Assembly (NCBI RefSeq): GCF_007570865.1
Contig: NZ_VLPS01000010.1
Span: forward strand, 124,001 to 188,000
Direction: 5' to 3'
Length of the DNA: 64,000 nt
Source: Atlantibacter subterraneus
Lineage (GTDB): Bacteria > Pseudomonadota > Gammaproteobacteria > Enterobacterales > Enterobacteriaceae
The position numbers were made by a program, and so were the translations under genes. This document shows positions 27,596-36,761 of the stretch, piece by piece. The number at the start of each line of letters is the position of its first letter. Position 1 is the first letter of the stretch. The notes under the pieces are model-generated. The model saw only the letters and a program-made list of their open reading frames with translations. It was not told the origin of the DNA and did not search any database.

Positions 27596-29764
27596 ATGGA
27601 AAAAATCATTTCTGTGTGCCCGTACTGCGGTGCAGGGTGCAAACTCAATTTGTGTGTGGAAAACGGCAACATTGTCCGCGCTGAAGCGGCTAACGGTGTC
27701 ACCAACCAGAACGAGCTCTGCCTGAAAGGCTATTACGGTTGGGATTTTCTCAACGACACCCGGCTGCTGACGCCACGTCTACAGCAACCCATGATTCGTC
27801 GCCAGAAAGGAGGGCCGTTTGAAGTGGTCTCCTGGGAGGAGGCGATACGCTTTACCGCGTCCCGTTTGCAGGCGATCAAGGCCAAATACGGCCCGAAATC
27901 GATCATGCTCACCGGATCGTCACGCGGCACCGGAAATGAAACCAACTACGTGATGCAGAAGTTCGCGCGCGGAGTGATTGGCAATAACAATATCGACTGC
28001 TGTGCCAGGGTGTGCCACGGCCCATCCGTGGCCGGGCTGCGCCAGACGCTCGGCAACGGCGCGATGAGCAACTCGATTTCTGATATTGAAAACTCAGCGT
28101 GCCTGCTGGTATTCGGCTACAACTGTGCCGACTCACACCCCATCGTGGCGCGCCGCGTGGTGAAAGCCAAAGAGAAGGGCGCGAAAATCATCGTCTGCGA
28201 TCCGCGTAAAATCGAAACCGCGCGCATTGCCGATCAGCATCTGCAAATGAAAAACGGCAGCAATATGGCGCTGGTTAACGCCTTTGCCCATGTGCTGATC
28301 GAAGAAGATCTTTATGACAAAGCGTACGTGGCCAGTTTCACCGAAGGCTTTGAGGCATACCGCAGCATCGTGGCGGATTACAGCCCGGAAGCGGTAGAAG
28401 AACTGGTCGGCGTCCCGGCGCAGGCGATCCGCCAGGCGATGCGCACCTATGCCGCCGCGCCGTCCGCCACCATTATGTGGGGCATGGGCGTGACGCAGTT
28501 TGGTCAGGCGGTCGACGTGGTGAAAGGGCTGTCGGGTCTGGCGCTACTTACCGGTAATCTGGGCCGCCCGAACGTGGGCGTCGGGCCGGTGAGAGGGCAA
28601 AACAACGTGCAGGGCGCTTGCGATATGGGCGCGCTGCCGGATCTGTTTCCGGGATACCAGTCGGTAAGCGATCCGGCGGTACGGGAGAAATTCGCTAACG
28701 CCTGGCGCATCGATCCACAAACGCTCGATCCGGAGCCGGGCTATCGCATCACCGAAGTGCCGCATCTGGCGATGGAAGGCAAAGTCAAAGCCTATTACAT
28801 CATGGGGGAAGATCCGCTCCAGACCGAGGCTGATTTAGGGCTGGTGCGCCGTGGGTTTGACGCGCTGGAATTCGTGGTGGTTCAGGACATCTTCATGACC
28901 CAAACCGCCGAGCAGGCGGACGTGATCCTGCCCGCCACCAGCTGGGGCGAGCACGGCGGCGTGTTTTCCTGCGCTGACCGCGGCTTCCAACGTTTTGAGA
29001 AAGCCATTGAAGCCAAAGGGAACGTCAAACGCGACTGGGAAATCATCAGCCTGATTTCCACCGCCATGGGCTACCCGATGAAGTATGAAAACAACGAGGC
29101 TATCTGGAACGAGCTGCGCGAGCTGTGCCCGCTCTATTACGGCGTGACGTGGGAGAAAATGGCCGGGCTGGGCCACGTGCAGTGGCCGTGCCCGACGCTG
29201 GAACATCCGGGTACGCCGTATCTTTATCAGGGCAATACGTTCGCCACCCCAAGCGGCAAAGGGCAGCTATTCGCTACCGCCTGGCGCGCCCCGGCGGAAA
29301 TCCCCGATGAAAGCTACCCGCTGGTGCTGTGTACCGTGCGTGAAGTCGGCCACTACAGCTGTCGCTCGATGACCGGCAACTGCCGGGCGCTGGTGACGCT
29401 GGCGGATGAGCCGGGCTTTGTGCAGATGCATCCGGACGATGCCCGCCAACTCGGCGTCGCCAACCAGGCGCTGGTGTGGGTGATGTCGCGCCGCGGTAAA
29501 GTGATTTCGCGCTGTAATTACAACGAGCGCGTTAACCAGGGCGCGGTGTACATGACTTACCAGTGGTGGATTGGTGCCTGTAACGAGCTCACCCAGGACA
29601 ACCTCGACCCCACGTCAAAAACGCCGGAAACCAAATACTGCGCGGCGCGGGTGGAAGCGATTGAGGATCAGAAATGGGCCGAGAATTTTGCCAGCCAGTC
29701 GTACAACGATATGAAAGCCCGCTTGCGTCAGCACGTTGACGGCGCGGCGCGGGCGATAGCGTAA
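27596..29764 (+). CDS. fdhF: formate dehydrogenase H, cysteine-containing form
   Basis: 722 residues (E. coli 715). A molybdopterin enzyme that oxidises formate to CO2 and feeds electrons to hydrogenase. The N-terminal [4Fe-4S] ligands C8, C11, C15 and C42 match E. coli. The active-site residue 140 is encoded by TGC (28013-28015), not by TGA. The context DCCARV-C-HGPSVAGL is otherwise that of the selenocysteine enzyme, so this is a Cys homologue that needs no SelB/SECIS decoding. A catalytic His follows it directly. AAGG precedes the ATG. The gene ends just ahead of a strong bidirectional terminator. Confidence 0.95.
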   Translation: MEKIISVCPYCGAGCKLNLCVENGNIVRAEAANGVTNQNELCLKGYYGWDFLNDTRLLTPRLQQPMIRRQKGGPFEVVSWEEAIRFTASRLQAIKAKYGPKSIMLTGSSRGTGNETNYVMQKFARGVIGNNNIDCCARVCHGPSVAGLRQTLGNGAMSNSISDIENSACLLVFGYNCADSHPIVARRVVKAKEKGAKIIVCDPRKIETARIADQHLQMKNGSNMALVNAFAHVLIEEDLYDKAYVASFTEGFEAYRSIVADYSPEAVEELVGVPAQAIRQAMRTYAAAPSATIMWGMGVTQFGQAVDVVKGLSGLALLTGNLGRPNVGVGPVRGQNNVQGACDMGALPDLFPGYQSVSDPAVREKFANAWRIDPQTLDPEPGYRITEVPHLAMEGKVKAYYIMGEDPLQTEADLGLVRRGFDALEFVVVQDIFMTQTAEQADVILPATSWGEHGGVFSCADRGFQRFEKAIEAKGNVKRDWEIISLISTAMGYPMKYENNEAIWNELRELCPLYYGVTWEKMAGLGHVQWPCPTLEHPGTPYLYQGNTFATPSGKGQLFATAWRAPAEIPDESYPLVLCTVREVGHYSCRSMTGNCRALVTLADEPGFVQMHPDDARQLGVANQALVWVMSRRGKVISRCNYNERVNQGAVYMTYQWWIGACNELTQDNLDPTSKTPETKYCAARVEAIEDQKWAENFASQSYNDMKARLRQHVDGAARAIA

Positions 29765-29777
29765 CGCGGGGAAAAAT

Positions 29778-29799
29778 AAGGCGGACTGCGGTCCGCCTT
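29778..29799. terminator. bidirectional terminator between fdhF and fucO
   Basis: Perfect nine-base stem AAGGCGGAC / GTCCGCCTT with a TGCG loop, followed by GCTGTTTTA on the plus strand and ATTTTTCCCC on the minus strand. It separates convergent genes. Confidence 0.8.
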
Positions 29800-29805
29800 G
29801 CTGTT

Positions 29806-30954
29806 TTAGAATGCGCCGTGATACAGCGCGACGATATCATCCAGGGTGGCTTCACGCGGATTGCCGCCGGTGCAGACATCCGCCAGTGCGGCCTGTGCCA
29901 GCTCTGGCACATCCTCTTCCCGGGCACCGACATCGCGCAGCGAGGCCGGAATACCCACATCGCGGTTGAGCGCTTCTACCGCGCCGATCGCCGCCTCCCG
30001 CGCTTGCGCAATACTCATGCCCTGCACATCCACGCCCATCGCCTGCGCAATGGCGCGATACTTCTCACCGGTGTAATCGGCGTTGTAGCGCATCACGTGC
30101 GGCAGCAGAATGGCGTTCGCCACGCCGTGCGGGGTATCGTAAAACGCGCCCAGCGGGTGCGCCATGCCGTGTACCAGCCCTAAGCCGACGTTAGAAAAGC
30201 CCATCCCGGCGATGTATTGCCCGAGCGCCATATCCTCCACCGCAGCGGATTCGCCCGCCACCGACTGACGCAGGGAGCGGCCAATAATTTCGATGGCTTT
30301 CAGATGTAGCGTATCGGTCAACTCCCACGCGCCGCGGGTTATATAGCCCTCGATGGCGTGGGTCAGCGCATCCACGCCGGTCGCGGCTTTCAGCGCGGCG
30401 GGCATGCCGTCCATCATATCGGCGTCAATAAACGCCGCCAGCGGGATATCATGCGGGTCGACGCAGACAAATTTGCGGCGGTTTTCTTCGTCGGTGATCA
30501 CGTAGTTAATGGTGACTTCGGCGGCGGTCCCGGCGGTGGTTGGGATAGCGAAAATCGGCACGCTGGGATTGCGGGTCGGGGCGACGCCTTCGAGGCTGCG
30601 CACATCCTCATATTCCGGGTTGGCGATAATAATGCCGATGGCTTTGCAGGTATCCTGCGGGGAGCCGCCGCCCAGTGCGATAAGGTAATCCGCACCGCTC
30701 TGGCGGAACGCTGCCAGACCCTGTTGCACTACCTTAATGGTGGGGTTGGGCACCACATCGGAAAAAATTTGGTATTCAAGACCTGCGCTGTCGAGCTTGT
30801 CGGTGAGTTTCGCCGCCAGGCCGCAGGCGACCAGGGTTTTGTCGGTAACGATTAACGCCTTGCGATAATCCCGACGCTTCACTTCGTCCGGTAACGCCTT
30901 CACCGCGCCACGTCCAAACCATGAAGTTTCATTAAGAATCATTCTGTTAGCCAT
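29806..30954 (-). CDS. fucO: lactaldehyde reductase FucO
   Basis: 382 residues from the ATG at 30954, which has AGGAGC ahead; longer forms would overlap fucA. Group III iron-dependent alcohol dehydrogenase that reduces L-lactaldehyde to L-1,2-propanediol during anaerobic fucose or rhamnose use. Family marks include GGGSPQDTCKAIG (coenzyme binding), FIDADMMDGMP followed by DALTHAIEGY, and GMAHPLGAFYDTPHG, which supplies iron-binding His residues. It is the last gene of the minus-strand fucose arm, 40 bases after fucA. Confidence 0.96.
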   Translation of the reverse strand: MANRMILNETSWFGRGAVKALPDEVKRRDYRKALIVTDKTLVACGLAAKLTDKLDSAGLEYQIFSDVVPNPTIKVVQQGLAAFRQSGADYLIALGGGSPQDTCKAIGIIIANPEYEDVRSLEGVAPTRNPSVPIFAIPTTAGTAAEVTINYVITDEENRRKFVCVDPHDIPLAAFIDADMMDGMPAALKAATGVDALTHAIEGYITRGAWELTDTLHLKAIEIIGRSLRQSVAGESAAVEDMALGQYIAGMGFSNVGLGLVHGMAHPLGAFYDTPHGVANAILLPHVMRYNADYTGEKYRAIAQAMGVDVQGMSIAQAREAAIGAVEALNRDVGIPASLRDVGAREEDVPELAQAALADVCTGGNPREATLDDIVALYHGAF

Positions 30955-30994
30955 AACGTTTGCTCCTGATGAATTATGCCTGTAATCGGGCTCG

Positions 30995-31642
30995 CTATGC
31001 TTCAACCCGCAGGCCATAGGTTTTAAATTTCTCCAACACTATGGCGATTTCTTCATCATCCAGTACCGGGACCGGATCAACGATGGCTAAAGTCGTCAGG
31101 TAAAGCCGCGCCAGCACTTCCACCTCGTGGGCCAGCCACAGCGCTTTATCGAGATTCTCTTCGCAGGCAATCAGCCCGTGGTGTTGTAACAGCGTGGCTT
31201 TGCGATCTTTTATCGCCTCCGCCACGTATTCAGAGAGTTTGCGCGTGCCAAACGTGGCGTAGGGCGCACAGGGGATCGAGTTACCGCCCGCTGCGGCGAT
31301 CATGTAGTGAATGGCGGGGATCGGGCGATTTAAAATCGACACCGCCGTGCAGTTCACCGCATGGTTATGCACCACCGCATTGGCGTCGGCGCGGGTCTGG
31401 TACACCACCTGGTGAAAGCGCCATTCGCTGGAGGGCAATTTGCCCTCTTCATGACGGCCTTCGGCATCGACGAAAACAATGCTCTGTTCGGTTAATTTCT
31501 CGTAGGGAATACCGGTGGGGGTAATTAACATGCCGTCGCGATAGCGCACGCTGACGTTGCCCGCCGTGCCCTGGTTTAATCCAAGACGCGTCATTTCAAG
31601 ACAGGTATCAATAATTCCACGGGCCAGTTTTTCACGTTCCAT
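30995..31642 (-). CDS. fucA: L-fuculose-phosphate aldolase FucA
   Basis: 215 residues, the E. coli length. Zinc-dependent class II aldolase that splits L-fuculose-1-phosphate into dihydroxyacetone phosphate and L-lactaldehyde. The zinc site is visible as VVHNHAVN (H92, H94 type) and LLQHHGLIA (H155 type); the substrate loop GTAGNVSVR lies near residue 27. It works with FucI and FucK, encoded on the divergent plus-strand arm, and FucO directly downstream. Confidence 0.96.
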   Translation of the reverse strand: MEREKLARGIIDTCLEMTRLGLNQGTAGNVSVRYRDGMLITPTGIPYEKLTEQSIVFVDAEGRHEEGKLPSSEWRFHQVVYQTRADANAVVHNHAVNCTAVSILNRPIPAIHYMIAAAGGNSIPCAPYATFGTRKLSEYVAEAIKDRKATLLQHHGLIACEENLDKALWLAHEVEVLARLYLTTLAIVDPVPVLDDEEIAIVLEKFKTYGLRVEA

Positions 31643-31689
31643 TTCTCTTCTCCGAATCGGTAAAACATAAATTTGGCTAAGGGGAGCCG

Positions 31690-31713
31690 GGCAAAGCCCT
31701 GAACGGCTTTGCC
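31690..31713. other. intercistronic hairpin between regulator and fucA
   Basis: GGCAAAGCC / GGCTTTGCC, a perfect nine-base stem with a six-base loop, in the 104-base gap between the regulator stop and fucA. No T-run follows on the minus strand, so an RNA-stabilising or partial-termination element is more likely than a full terminator. Confidence 0.45.
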
Positions 31714-31746
31714 TGATGTGTTTTCAGCGATGTTTTTTTAAATTTG

Positions 31747-32733
31747 TTATTGGCGCTTAATTAATTTCATCGTCACCTGTTCAGTGCGTTTGACCGGCGT
31801 GCCGTCAATCGCCTGCTGCATTAAATCGAAGGCTTTTTCCGCCCAGCTATCTTCATCCTGCTGCATAGACCAGACGTTATTGGATAAAAATCCCAGCATC
31901 GGATGTTCGTCAAAGGTGCCGATATTAATATCCGGCGGAATGCCGCCACACTGTTCGCGCAACTCTTTAATCGCCCCTTCCAGCACCGGCAGCGACGAGG
32001 CGATAAATGCCTTCGGCACGCCGTGTTCGGCGATTAAGTTTCTCATCATCTGCGCGCCGCCCTCCGGGGTATTGTAGAGATTTTCCGCCACCCGCGATAA
32101 CGCCAGCGGGTGCTGTTCGACGGCATGTAAATAGCCAGCTAAACGATCATGAATACTCGGCAGTTGTTTATCGCCCACTAAAAACCACAGCGGTGCCTGG
32201 CTGGCGTTGAGCATGGCCTCGGTAAGCGTCACGCCTCCGGCGAAGTTATTACTTTCCACCAGCGCGTTGTCGGTGAATTTAAAATCGCGGTCCAGCAGCA
32301 CCAGCGGCTTTTTCACCTGACGCAAATGGTGCTGCTGATTTTCCAGGGTGGCTGGCGCAATAAACAATCCATCCACATTGCGGGCGATTAACGCTTTCAC
32401 CAGCTTATTTTCGTAATCCACGTCGTTATAGGTACAACTGATCATTAACTGGTATCCCGAACGTCGGCAGCGTAGCTCTAATTTTTCGGCAAGGGTGGCG
32501 AAAAATACGTTCGAAATACAGGGAATGATTAATCCCAGGGTTTCCGTTTTATTTAATTTAAGGCTCCGGGCGGAATGGTTAATGGTGTAGCCATAACGCT
32601 CGACATATTCGTTGATTCTGGCCTGCGTTTTTAAACTGATGCGATACTGCTCTGCTTTCCCGCTTAACACTAACCGGACGGTGGTGACTGACAAATTAAG
32701 ATCGGTCGCAATCTGTTCTACGGTTTTGGCCAT
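31747..32733 (-). CDS. LacI-family regulator of the fucose locus
   Basis: 328 residues. An N-terminal LacI-type helix-turn-helix and hinge (TVEQIATDLNLSVTTVRLVL, then NHSARSLKLNKTETLGLI) precedes a periplasmic-binding-protein-like sensor domain. The HTH resembles Cra/FruR-type proteins. It lies inside the ABC-fucAO operon and takes the place of the DeoR-type FucR of E. coli. Two LacI-type palindromes in the fucI/ABC divergent region (36519 and 36758) are its probable operators. The inducer is inferred to be fucose or a fucose phosphate. Confidence 0.88.
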   Translation of the reverse strand: MAKTVEQIATDLNLSVTTVRLVLSGKAEQYRISLKTQARINEYVERYGYTINHSARSLKLNKTETLGLIIPCISNVFFATLAEKLELRCRRSGYQLMISCTYNDVDYENKLVKALIARNVDGLFIAPATLENQQHHLRQVKKPLVLLDRDFKFTDNALVESNNFAGGVTLTEAMLNASQAPLWFLVGDKQLPSIHDRLAGYLHAVEQHPLALSRVAENLYNTPEGGAQMMRNLIAEHGVPKAFIASSLPVLEGAIKELREQCGGIPPDINIGTFDEHPMLGFLSNNVWSMQQDEDSWAEKAFDLMQQAIDGTPVKRTEQVTMKLIKRQ

Positions 32734-32829
32734 CTGCCTTTTTCCCTTGTGATGACTAAAGGCTTATTATAATCACACACCGGTGATTCCCCTGGACGAC
32801 CATTACGAAATTTGCCCGCTGCTAAGCGC

Positions 32830-32859
32830 GATGCTGCCGCCCCGCAGGGCGACAGCATC
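32830..32859. other. strong hairpin after the sugar-binding-protein gene
   Basis: A 13-base stem with one mismatch (GATGCTGcCGCCC with its complement) lies directly after the binding-protein stop on the minus strand. There is no T-run. Such structures often protect the highly expressed binding-protein message. Confidence 0.5.
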
Positions 32860-32863
32860 AGGA

Positions 32864-33817
32864 TTACTTTTTCTTACCAAACGGGTGCAGCAGTTTATCC
32901 ACTGCGGGGTCGTCAATGTTGTCCATGCTGACATACTTGACGGGGATATCGATGACTTTTTCGACCGTTTTACCGTTAATGGCGTCATCCAGCGCTTTGA
33001 TGCCCTGATAACCGATCTGATACGCGTCCTGTACCACAAATCCCTGCAATACGCCCGCGCGCAGGAAGCCGATAATCGCTTCGGTACTGTCAAAGCCGAT
33101 GACTTTTACTTTGCCTTTAATGCCGAGGCTGTCTACCGCGTTTGCCACGCCCAGCGTCGCTCCTTCATTGGTGGCGTAGATCCCGGCTAAATCCGGGTTG
33201 GCCTGCACCATATCGGTGGTTTTATCCATCGCTTTTTGCGGGTCGCCATCGCTGTACTGCACCGGCAATACGGTGATGTCCGGGTACTTCTCTTTCATCT
33301 GTTTGGTGAAGCCTTCGGAGCGTTCAATAGCCGAGCTGGTGCCCGCCACGTGAGCGATCACGCCCACTTTGCCTTTATTGCCGATGGCGGCGGCCAGCGC
33401 GTCTGCCGCCTGCGCCCCGGCTTTCACGTTGTTGGTAGCGACGAAGCTCGCCGGAATATCTGAATTTACGCCGGAATCGAAGGTGACCACTTTAATGCCG
33501 CGGCTGTTGGCGCTCTCAACCAGCGGTGCCAGCGCGTTGGCGTCCAGCGCGGCAAGCAAAATCCCGTCCGGTTTTTTCGCCATGGTATTTTCCAGCAGCT
33601 GAATTTGCTCGGCGATTTGGGTTTCATCCGCCGGGCCGACAAAACTGGTGGTCACCCCCAGCTCCTTCGCGGCGGCTTCGGTGCCCATTTTCACGGTCTG
33701 GAAAAACTCATGCTGATAACCCTTGCTAACTACCGGCAGGGTAAGGTTTTTTGCCCATGCGGGGCTGGCCAGCATCGCCGCCACCGCTAACGCGCTCAAC
33801 AGGTACTTGGTTTTCAT
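32864..33817 (-). CDS. periplasmic sugar-binding protein (Rbs/Xyl type), probably L-fucose
   Basis: 317 residues from the ATG at 33817 (GGAG upstream). A signal peptide of about 22 residues ends in ASPAWA. The mature protein has the cluster-B pentose/hexose-binding fold of RbsB, with typical segments such as DGILLAALDANALAPLVE, GVNSDIPASFVATNN and AGIYATNEGATLGVANAV. It lies in an operon with an RbsC-type permease and an RbsA-type ATPase and next to all fucose catabolic genes. Fucose (or a related deoxy sugar) is therefore the inferred ligand; the binding specificity cannot be read from sequence. Confidence 0.88.
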   Translation of the reverse strand: MKTKYLLSALAVAAMLASPAWAKNLTLPVVSKGYQHEFFQTVKMGTEAAAKELGVTTSFVGPADETQIAEQIQLLENTMAKKPDGILLAALDANALAPLVESANSRGIKVVTFDSGVNSDIPASFVATNNVKAGAQAADALAAAIGNKGKVGVIAHVAGTSSAIERSEGFTKQMKEKYPDITVLPVQYSDGDPQKAMDKTTDMVQANPDLAGIYATNEGATLGVANAVDSLGIKGKVKVIGFDSTEAIIGFLRAGVLQGFVVQDAYQIGYQGIKALDDAINGKTVEKVIDIPVKYVSMDNIDDPAVDKLLHPFGKKK

Positions 33818-33882
33818 AGGATTGACTCCGTTTTTTATAAGGTTTGGGTACAGGGGAAGATCCACATCGCTACAACGGATCG

Positions 33883-34866
33883 CTAACGCATTTTTTTGCG
33901 CAACGTGTCGAGATACACCGCGGCCACCACCACCACGCCCATGGCGACCATTTGCCAGAACTGCGAGACGCCCATCAGGTTGAGGCCGTTTTTCAACACG
34001 CTCATGATGAACGCGCCGATAATGGTGCCGCCAATCGTGCCCACGCCGCCCATCAGGCTGGTGCCGCCAATCACCACTGCAGCGATGGCTTCCAGCTCAT
34101 AACCCACGCCGACGGTCGGTTGCCCGGAGTTGAGGCGCGACGCCAGAATTACTCCGGCGATCCCGGTGAGCAGCCCGCAGAAGGCGTAGACAAAAATCTT
34201 CACCCGCTGCACTTTGATGCCCGACAGGTGCGCGGCCACTTCGTTGCTGCCCACGGCGTAGACATAGCGGCCAATTACCGTTTTCTTGAGGATGTAAGCG
34301 GCGATGGCGGCGATAATCGCCAGGTAAAACACCGGGTAGGGGAGGACGTCGAACAGGCGTCCCTGCGCCAGCAGCTTGAAGGTGGGGTAATCCGAGAAGT
34401 AAATGGCGCGCCCGTCGGTCATCACCATATTGATGCCGCGTACCGACATCATCAGGCCCAGCGTGGCAATAAACGGCGGAATAGTGGCGCGCGTGACCAG
34501 CAGGCCGTTGACGAAGCCACACAGGCCACCTGCCACCATACCGGCAATCACGCAGACAATCAGCGGCATACTGTACGACGCGCACAGGCCCACCACCACC
34601 CCGGAAAACGCCACCACCGACCCGAGCGACAGGTCGATCCCGGCGGTGATAATCACGTAGGTCACGCCAATCGCCATAATGCCAATCACCGAGGTTTGCA
34701 GGGCGATGGTCATAATATTTTCGGTATTAAAGAAAAACGGCGAGCTGAAGCTAAAAAAAATCACCAGTAAAACCAGGCTTAATAACGGTGCCAGGCGCAT
34801 TAACAGGGCTTTGTTAATTTTTCCTGATTTCGCCGGCTGGCTGGAGGGCGTTAATGAGTCAGTCAT
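33883..34866 (-). CDS. RbsC-type ABC sugar permease
   Basis: 327 residues with eight to ten hydrophobic segments, BPD_transp_2 (RbsC/XylH) family. Family elements are GIDLSLGSVVAFSGVV in the first third and GTIIGAFIMSVLKNGLNLMGVS near the C-terminus. It forms the membrane channel of the importer with the neighbouring ATPase and binding protein. It starts three bases after the ATPase stop and is followed by 65 bases before the binding-protein gene. Confidence 0.92.
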   Translation of the reverse strand: MTDSLTPSSQPAKSGKINKALLMRLAPLLSLVLLVIFFSFSSPFFFNTENIMTIALQTSVIGIMAIGVTYVIITAGIDLSLGSVVAFSGVVVGLCASYSMPLIVCVIAGMVAGGLCGFVNGLLVTRATIPPFIATLGLMMSVRGINMVMTDGRAIYFSDYPTFKLLAQGRLFDVLPYPVFYLAIIAAIAAYILKKTVIGRYVYAVGSNEVAAHLSGIKVQRVKIFVYAFCGLLTGIAGVILASRLNSGQPTVGVGYELEAIAAVVIGGTSLMGGVGTIGGTIIGAFIMSVLKNGLNLMGVSQFWQMVAMGVVVVAAVYLDTLRKKMR

Positions 34867-34869
34867 GAT

Positions 34870-36369
34870 TTAATCCTCTAACGTCGCATATTTCATAATA
34901 TTTTCTTGAGTGGCCGTCGCGTTATCCAGCTCACCGGTAATACGGCCATTGCGCATCACTAATATGCGGTCGCACATGCCGAGGATTTCCGGTAATTCCG
35001 AGGAGATCATGATGATGGATTTCCCCTTTGCCACCAGGCGATTCATTAATTCATAAATTTCCAGTTTCGCGCCCACATCGATACCGCGCGTGGGTTCGTC
35101 AAAAATCAAAATATCGGTGTCTTTGCATACCCAACGGGCAATAATAATTTTTTGCTGATTGCCGCCGCTTAAATGCAGCGCGGGCTGTTGGAGATGGGGC
35201 GTTTTAATGCGTAAGGCTTTGACTAATTGCTCGCTGGTTTTCTGACACTGTTTCTCTTTAACAATCCCTAATGCATCGGAATATTCAGGGTAATTCCCGA
35301 GCATAATATTAAGCTCAACGGATAATCCCAGCGCCAGCCCCTCTTTTTTACGGTCTTCGGTAAGATAGCCGATGCCCTGTTCAATCGCCTGATGAACATC
35401 GCTAATTACGACGGATTTGCCGTTAAGTTTCACCTCGCCTTGATCGATTTTATCGGCACCGAACAATGCCCTGGCGAGCTCGGTACGGCCAGCCCCCATC
35501 AGGCCGGAGAGCCCAAGAATTTCACCGCGATACAGCGAGAAGTTAATGTCGCGCAGCACGTCCTTACGGTTAAGGTTTTTCACCTCCAGCACCGCGTCGC
35601 GCCCGGTAAATGGCGGCCTGCGCGGGTAGATGTCGCCCAGTTTACGGCCCACCATCATGGCGATTAAGTCGCTGATTTGCACCGTTTCGTACTCCACCGT
35701 GCCGATGTACTGCCCGTCGCGCATGACGGTAGCGCGGTCGGCAATCAGCGCCAGCTCTTCCAGGCGGTGCGAGATATACACAATGCCGGTACCCTGATCT
35801 CTAAGCAGGCGAGTCACGTTGAACAGACTGTCGATTTCGCTTTCCGTCAGGGCGGCGGTGGGTTCATCCATGATTAAAATTTTCGCATTAACGGAAATAG
35901 CTTTGGCGATTTCCACCATCTGCTGCTGCGCGACCGTTAAGTCCGCCACGCGGGTTTCTGGCTTGATTTTCAAATTCAGGGTGTCGAGGATCGTTTGTAC
36001 TTTCTGGCGCTGGGTTTTGGCATCCAGTTGCCAGCGATTGTGTTTACAAAATTCCCGACCAATAAAAATATTTTCTTCGACAGTTAAATCAGGAAATAAA
36101 TTAAACTCCTGATGGATAATCGTAATGCCGAGCAGCTGTGCCTCCAGCGGGCTGGCAAATTTTACCGATTGACCCTCGAAAATAATTTCCCCTTCGTCGG
36201 GCTGATACACGCCGGACAAAATTTTCATTAGCGTGGATTTCCCCGCCCCGTTTTCACCCAACAGGGCGTGAACTTCACCACGGCGTAAAGTAAATCCAAC
36301 ATTACTCAACGCCACCACGCCGGGGAAACGCTTGGTAATATTATTCATTTGCAAAAAATTATCTGACAT
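34870..36369 (-). CDS. RbsA-type double ABC ATPase
   Basis: 499 residues, two fused ABC domains as in RbsA/MglA/XylG. The first has Walker A GENGAGKSTLMKIL and a normal Walker B (ILIMDEPTAAL). The second has the degenerate Walker A GLMGAGRTELARAL, normal for the class, with signature LSGGNQQK and DILIFDEPTRGID. It energises import of the sugar bound by the protein encoded at 32864. It is the first gene of the minus-strand fucose arm; its promoter must lie in the 495-base divergent region shared with fucI. Confidence 0.93.
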   Translation of the reverse strand: MSDNFLQMNNITKRFPGVVALSNVGFTLRRGEVHALLGENGAGKSTLMKILSGVYQPDEGEIIFEGQSVKFASPLEAQLLGITIIHQEFNLFPDLTVEENIFIGREFCKHNRWQLDAKTQRQKVQTILDTLNLKIKPETRVADLTVAQQQMVEIAKAISVNAKILIMDEPTAALTESEIDSLFNVTRLLRDQGTGIVYISHRLEELALIADRATVMRDGQYIGTVEYETVQISDLIAMMVGRKLGDIYPRRPPFTGRDAVLEVKNLNRKDVLRDINFSLYRGEILGLSGLMGAGRTELARALFGADKIDQGEVKLNGKSVVISDVHQAIEQGIGYLTEDRKKEGLALGLSVELNIMLGNYPEYSDALGIVKEKQCQKTSEQLVKALRIKTPHLQQPALHLSGGNQQKIIIARWVCKDTDILIFDEPTRGIDVGAKLEIYELMNRLVAKGKSIIMISSELPEILGMCDRILVMRNGRITGELDNATATQENIMKYATLED

Positions 36370-36518
36370 GGCGTTTTCCCTTGGTTGACCAGGTGTTCGC
36401 TGTCTGTGAAAACGGGAGAGGCAAATACCTTTACGAATAAGTACGGCAACGTAACGGCGTCATAAAACAGAGCCGTAGTAAATATTCCCGGCATAAATCC
36501 CGTTTTTATTTGAATATT

Positions 36519-36534
36519 GCTAACTCGTGTTAGC
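36519..36534. promoter_or_regulatory. LacI-type operator 1 (ABC-importer side)
   Basis: GCTAAC-TCGT-GTTAGC is a palindrome with the central CG of LacI-family operators. A second copy lies 240 bases to the right. It is the site nearer the minus-strand ABC operon. Confidence 0.65.
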
Positions 36535-36698
36535 TTTTGCGTAGTTAAACCTATGCAATGCGCTGTTTTTCGACAAACACTTTCAATTCAAATTGTGACG
36601 CTGCGCAAGAGATATGGAGCATTTGGTTGAATTTATTGAATATATTATTTTCGTGCCGGATCGCATCATCTTTTTAAAAATTACCAACGCGTTTAGTA

Positions 36699-36714
36699 CG
36701 TGAAAAACATCACA
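36699..36714. promoter_or_regulatory. CRP-like site ahead of fucI
   Basis: CGTGA-N6-TCACA differs from the CRP consensus TGTGA-N6-TCACA by one base. Its centre is about 61.5 bases before the transcription start predicted from the promoter at 36732-36761, a classical class I position. Confidence 0.6.
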
Positions 36715-36731
36715 CTTCAGGACGAAACTCG

Positions 36732-36761
36732 TTGTCGATTCTATTTTTTACTCTCTATGCT
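36732..36761 (+). promoter_or_regulatory. sigma-70-like promoter of fucIKU
   Basis: TTGTCG and TATGCT are separated by 18 bases, placing the start near 36768, about 97 bases before fucI. Operator 2 covers the start site, which suits repression by the LacI-type regulator. Confidence 0.5.

Noticed and set aside
28013-28015. Selenocysteine decoding in fdhF
   Set aside because: The codon is TGC, there is no in-frame TGA, and no need for read-through.
33844-34770. 308-codon antisense frame over the ABC permease
   Set aside because: Composition is His/Gln/Arg-heavy with no motif; the permease on the other strand is clear.
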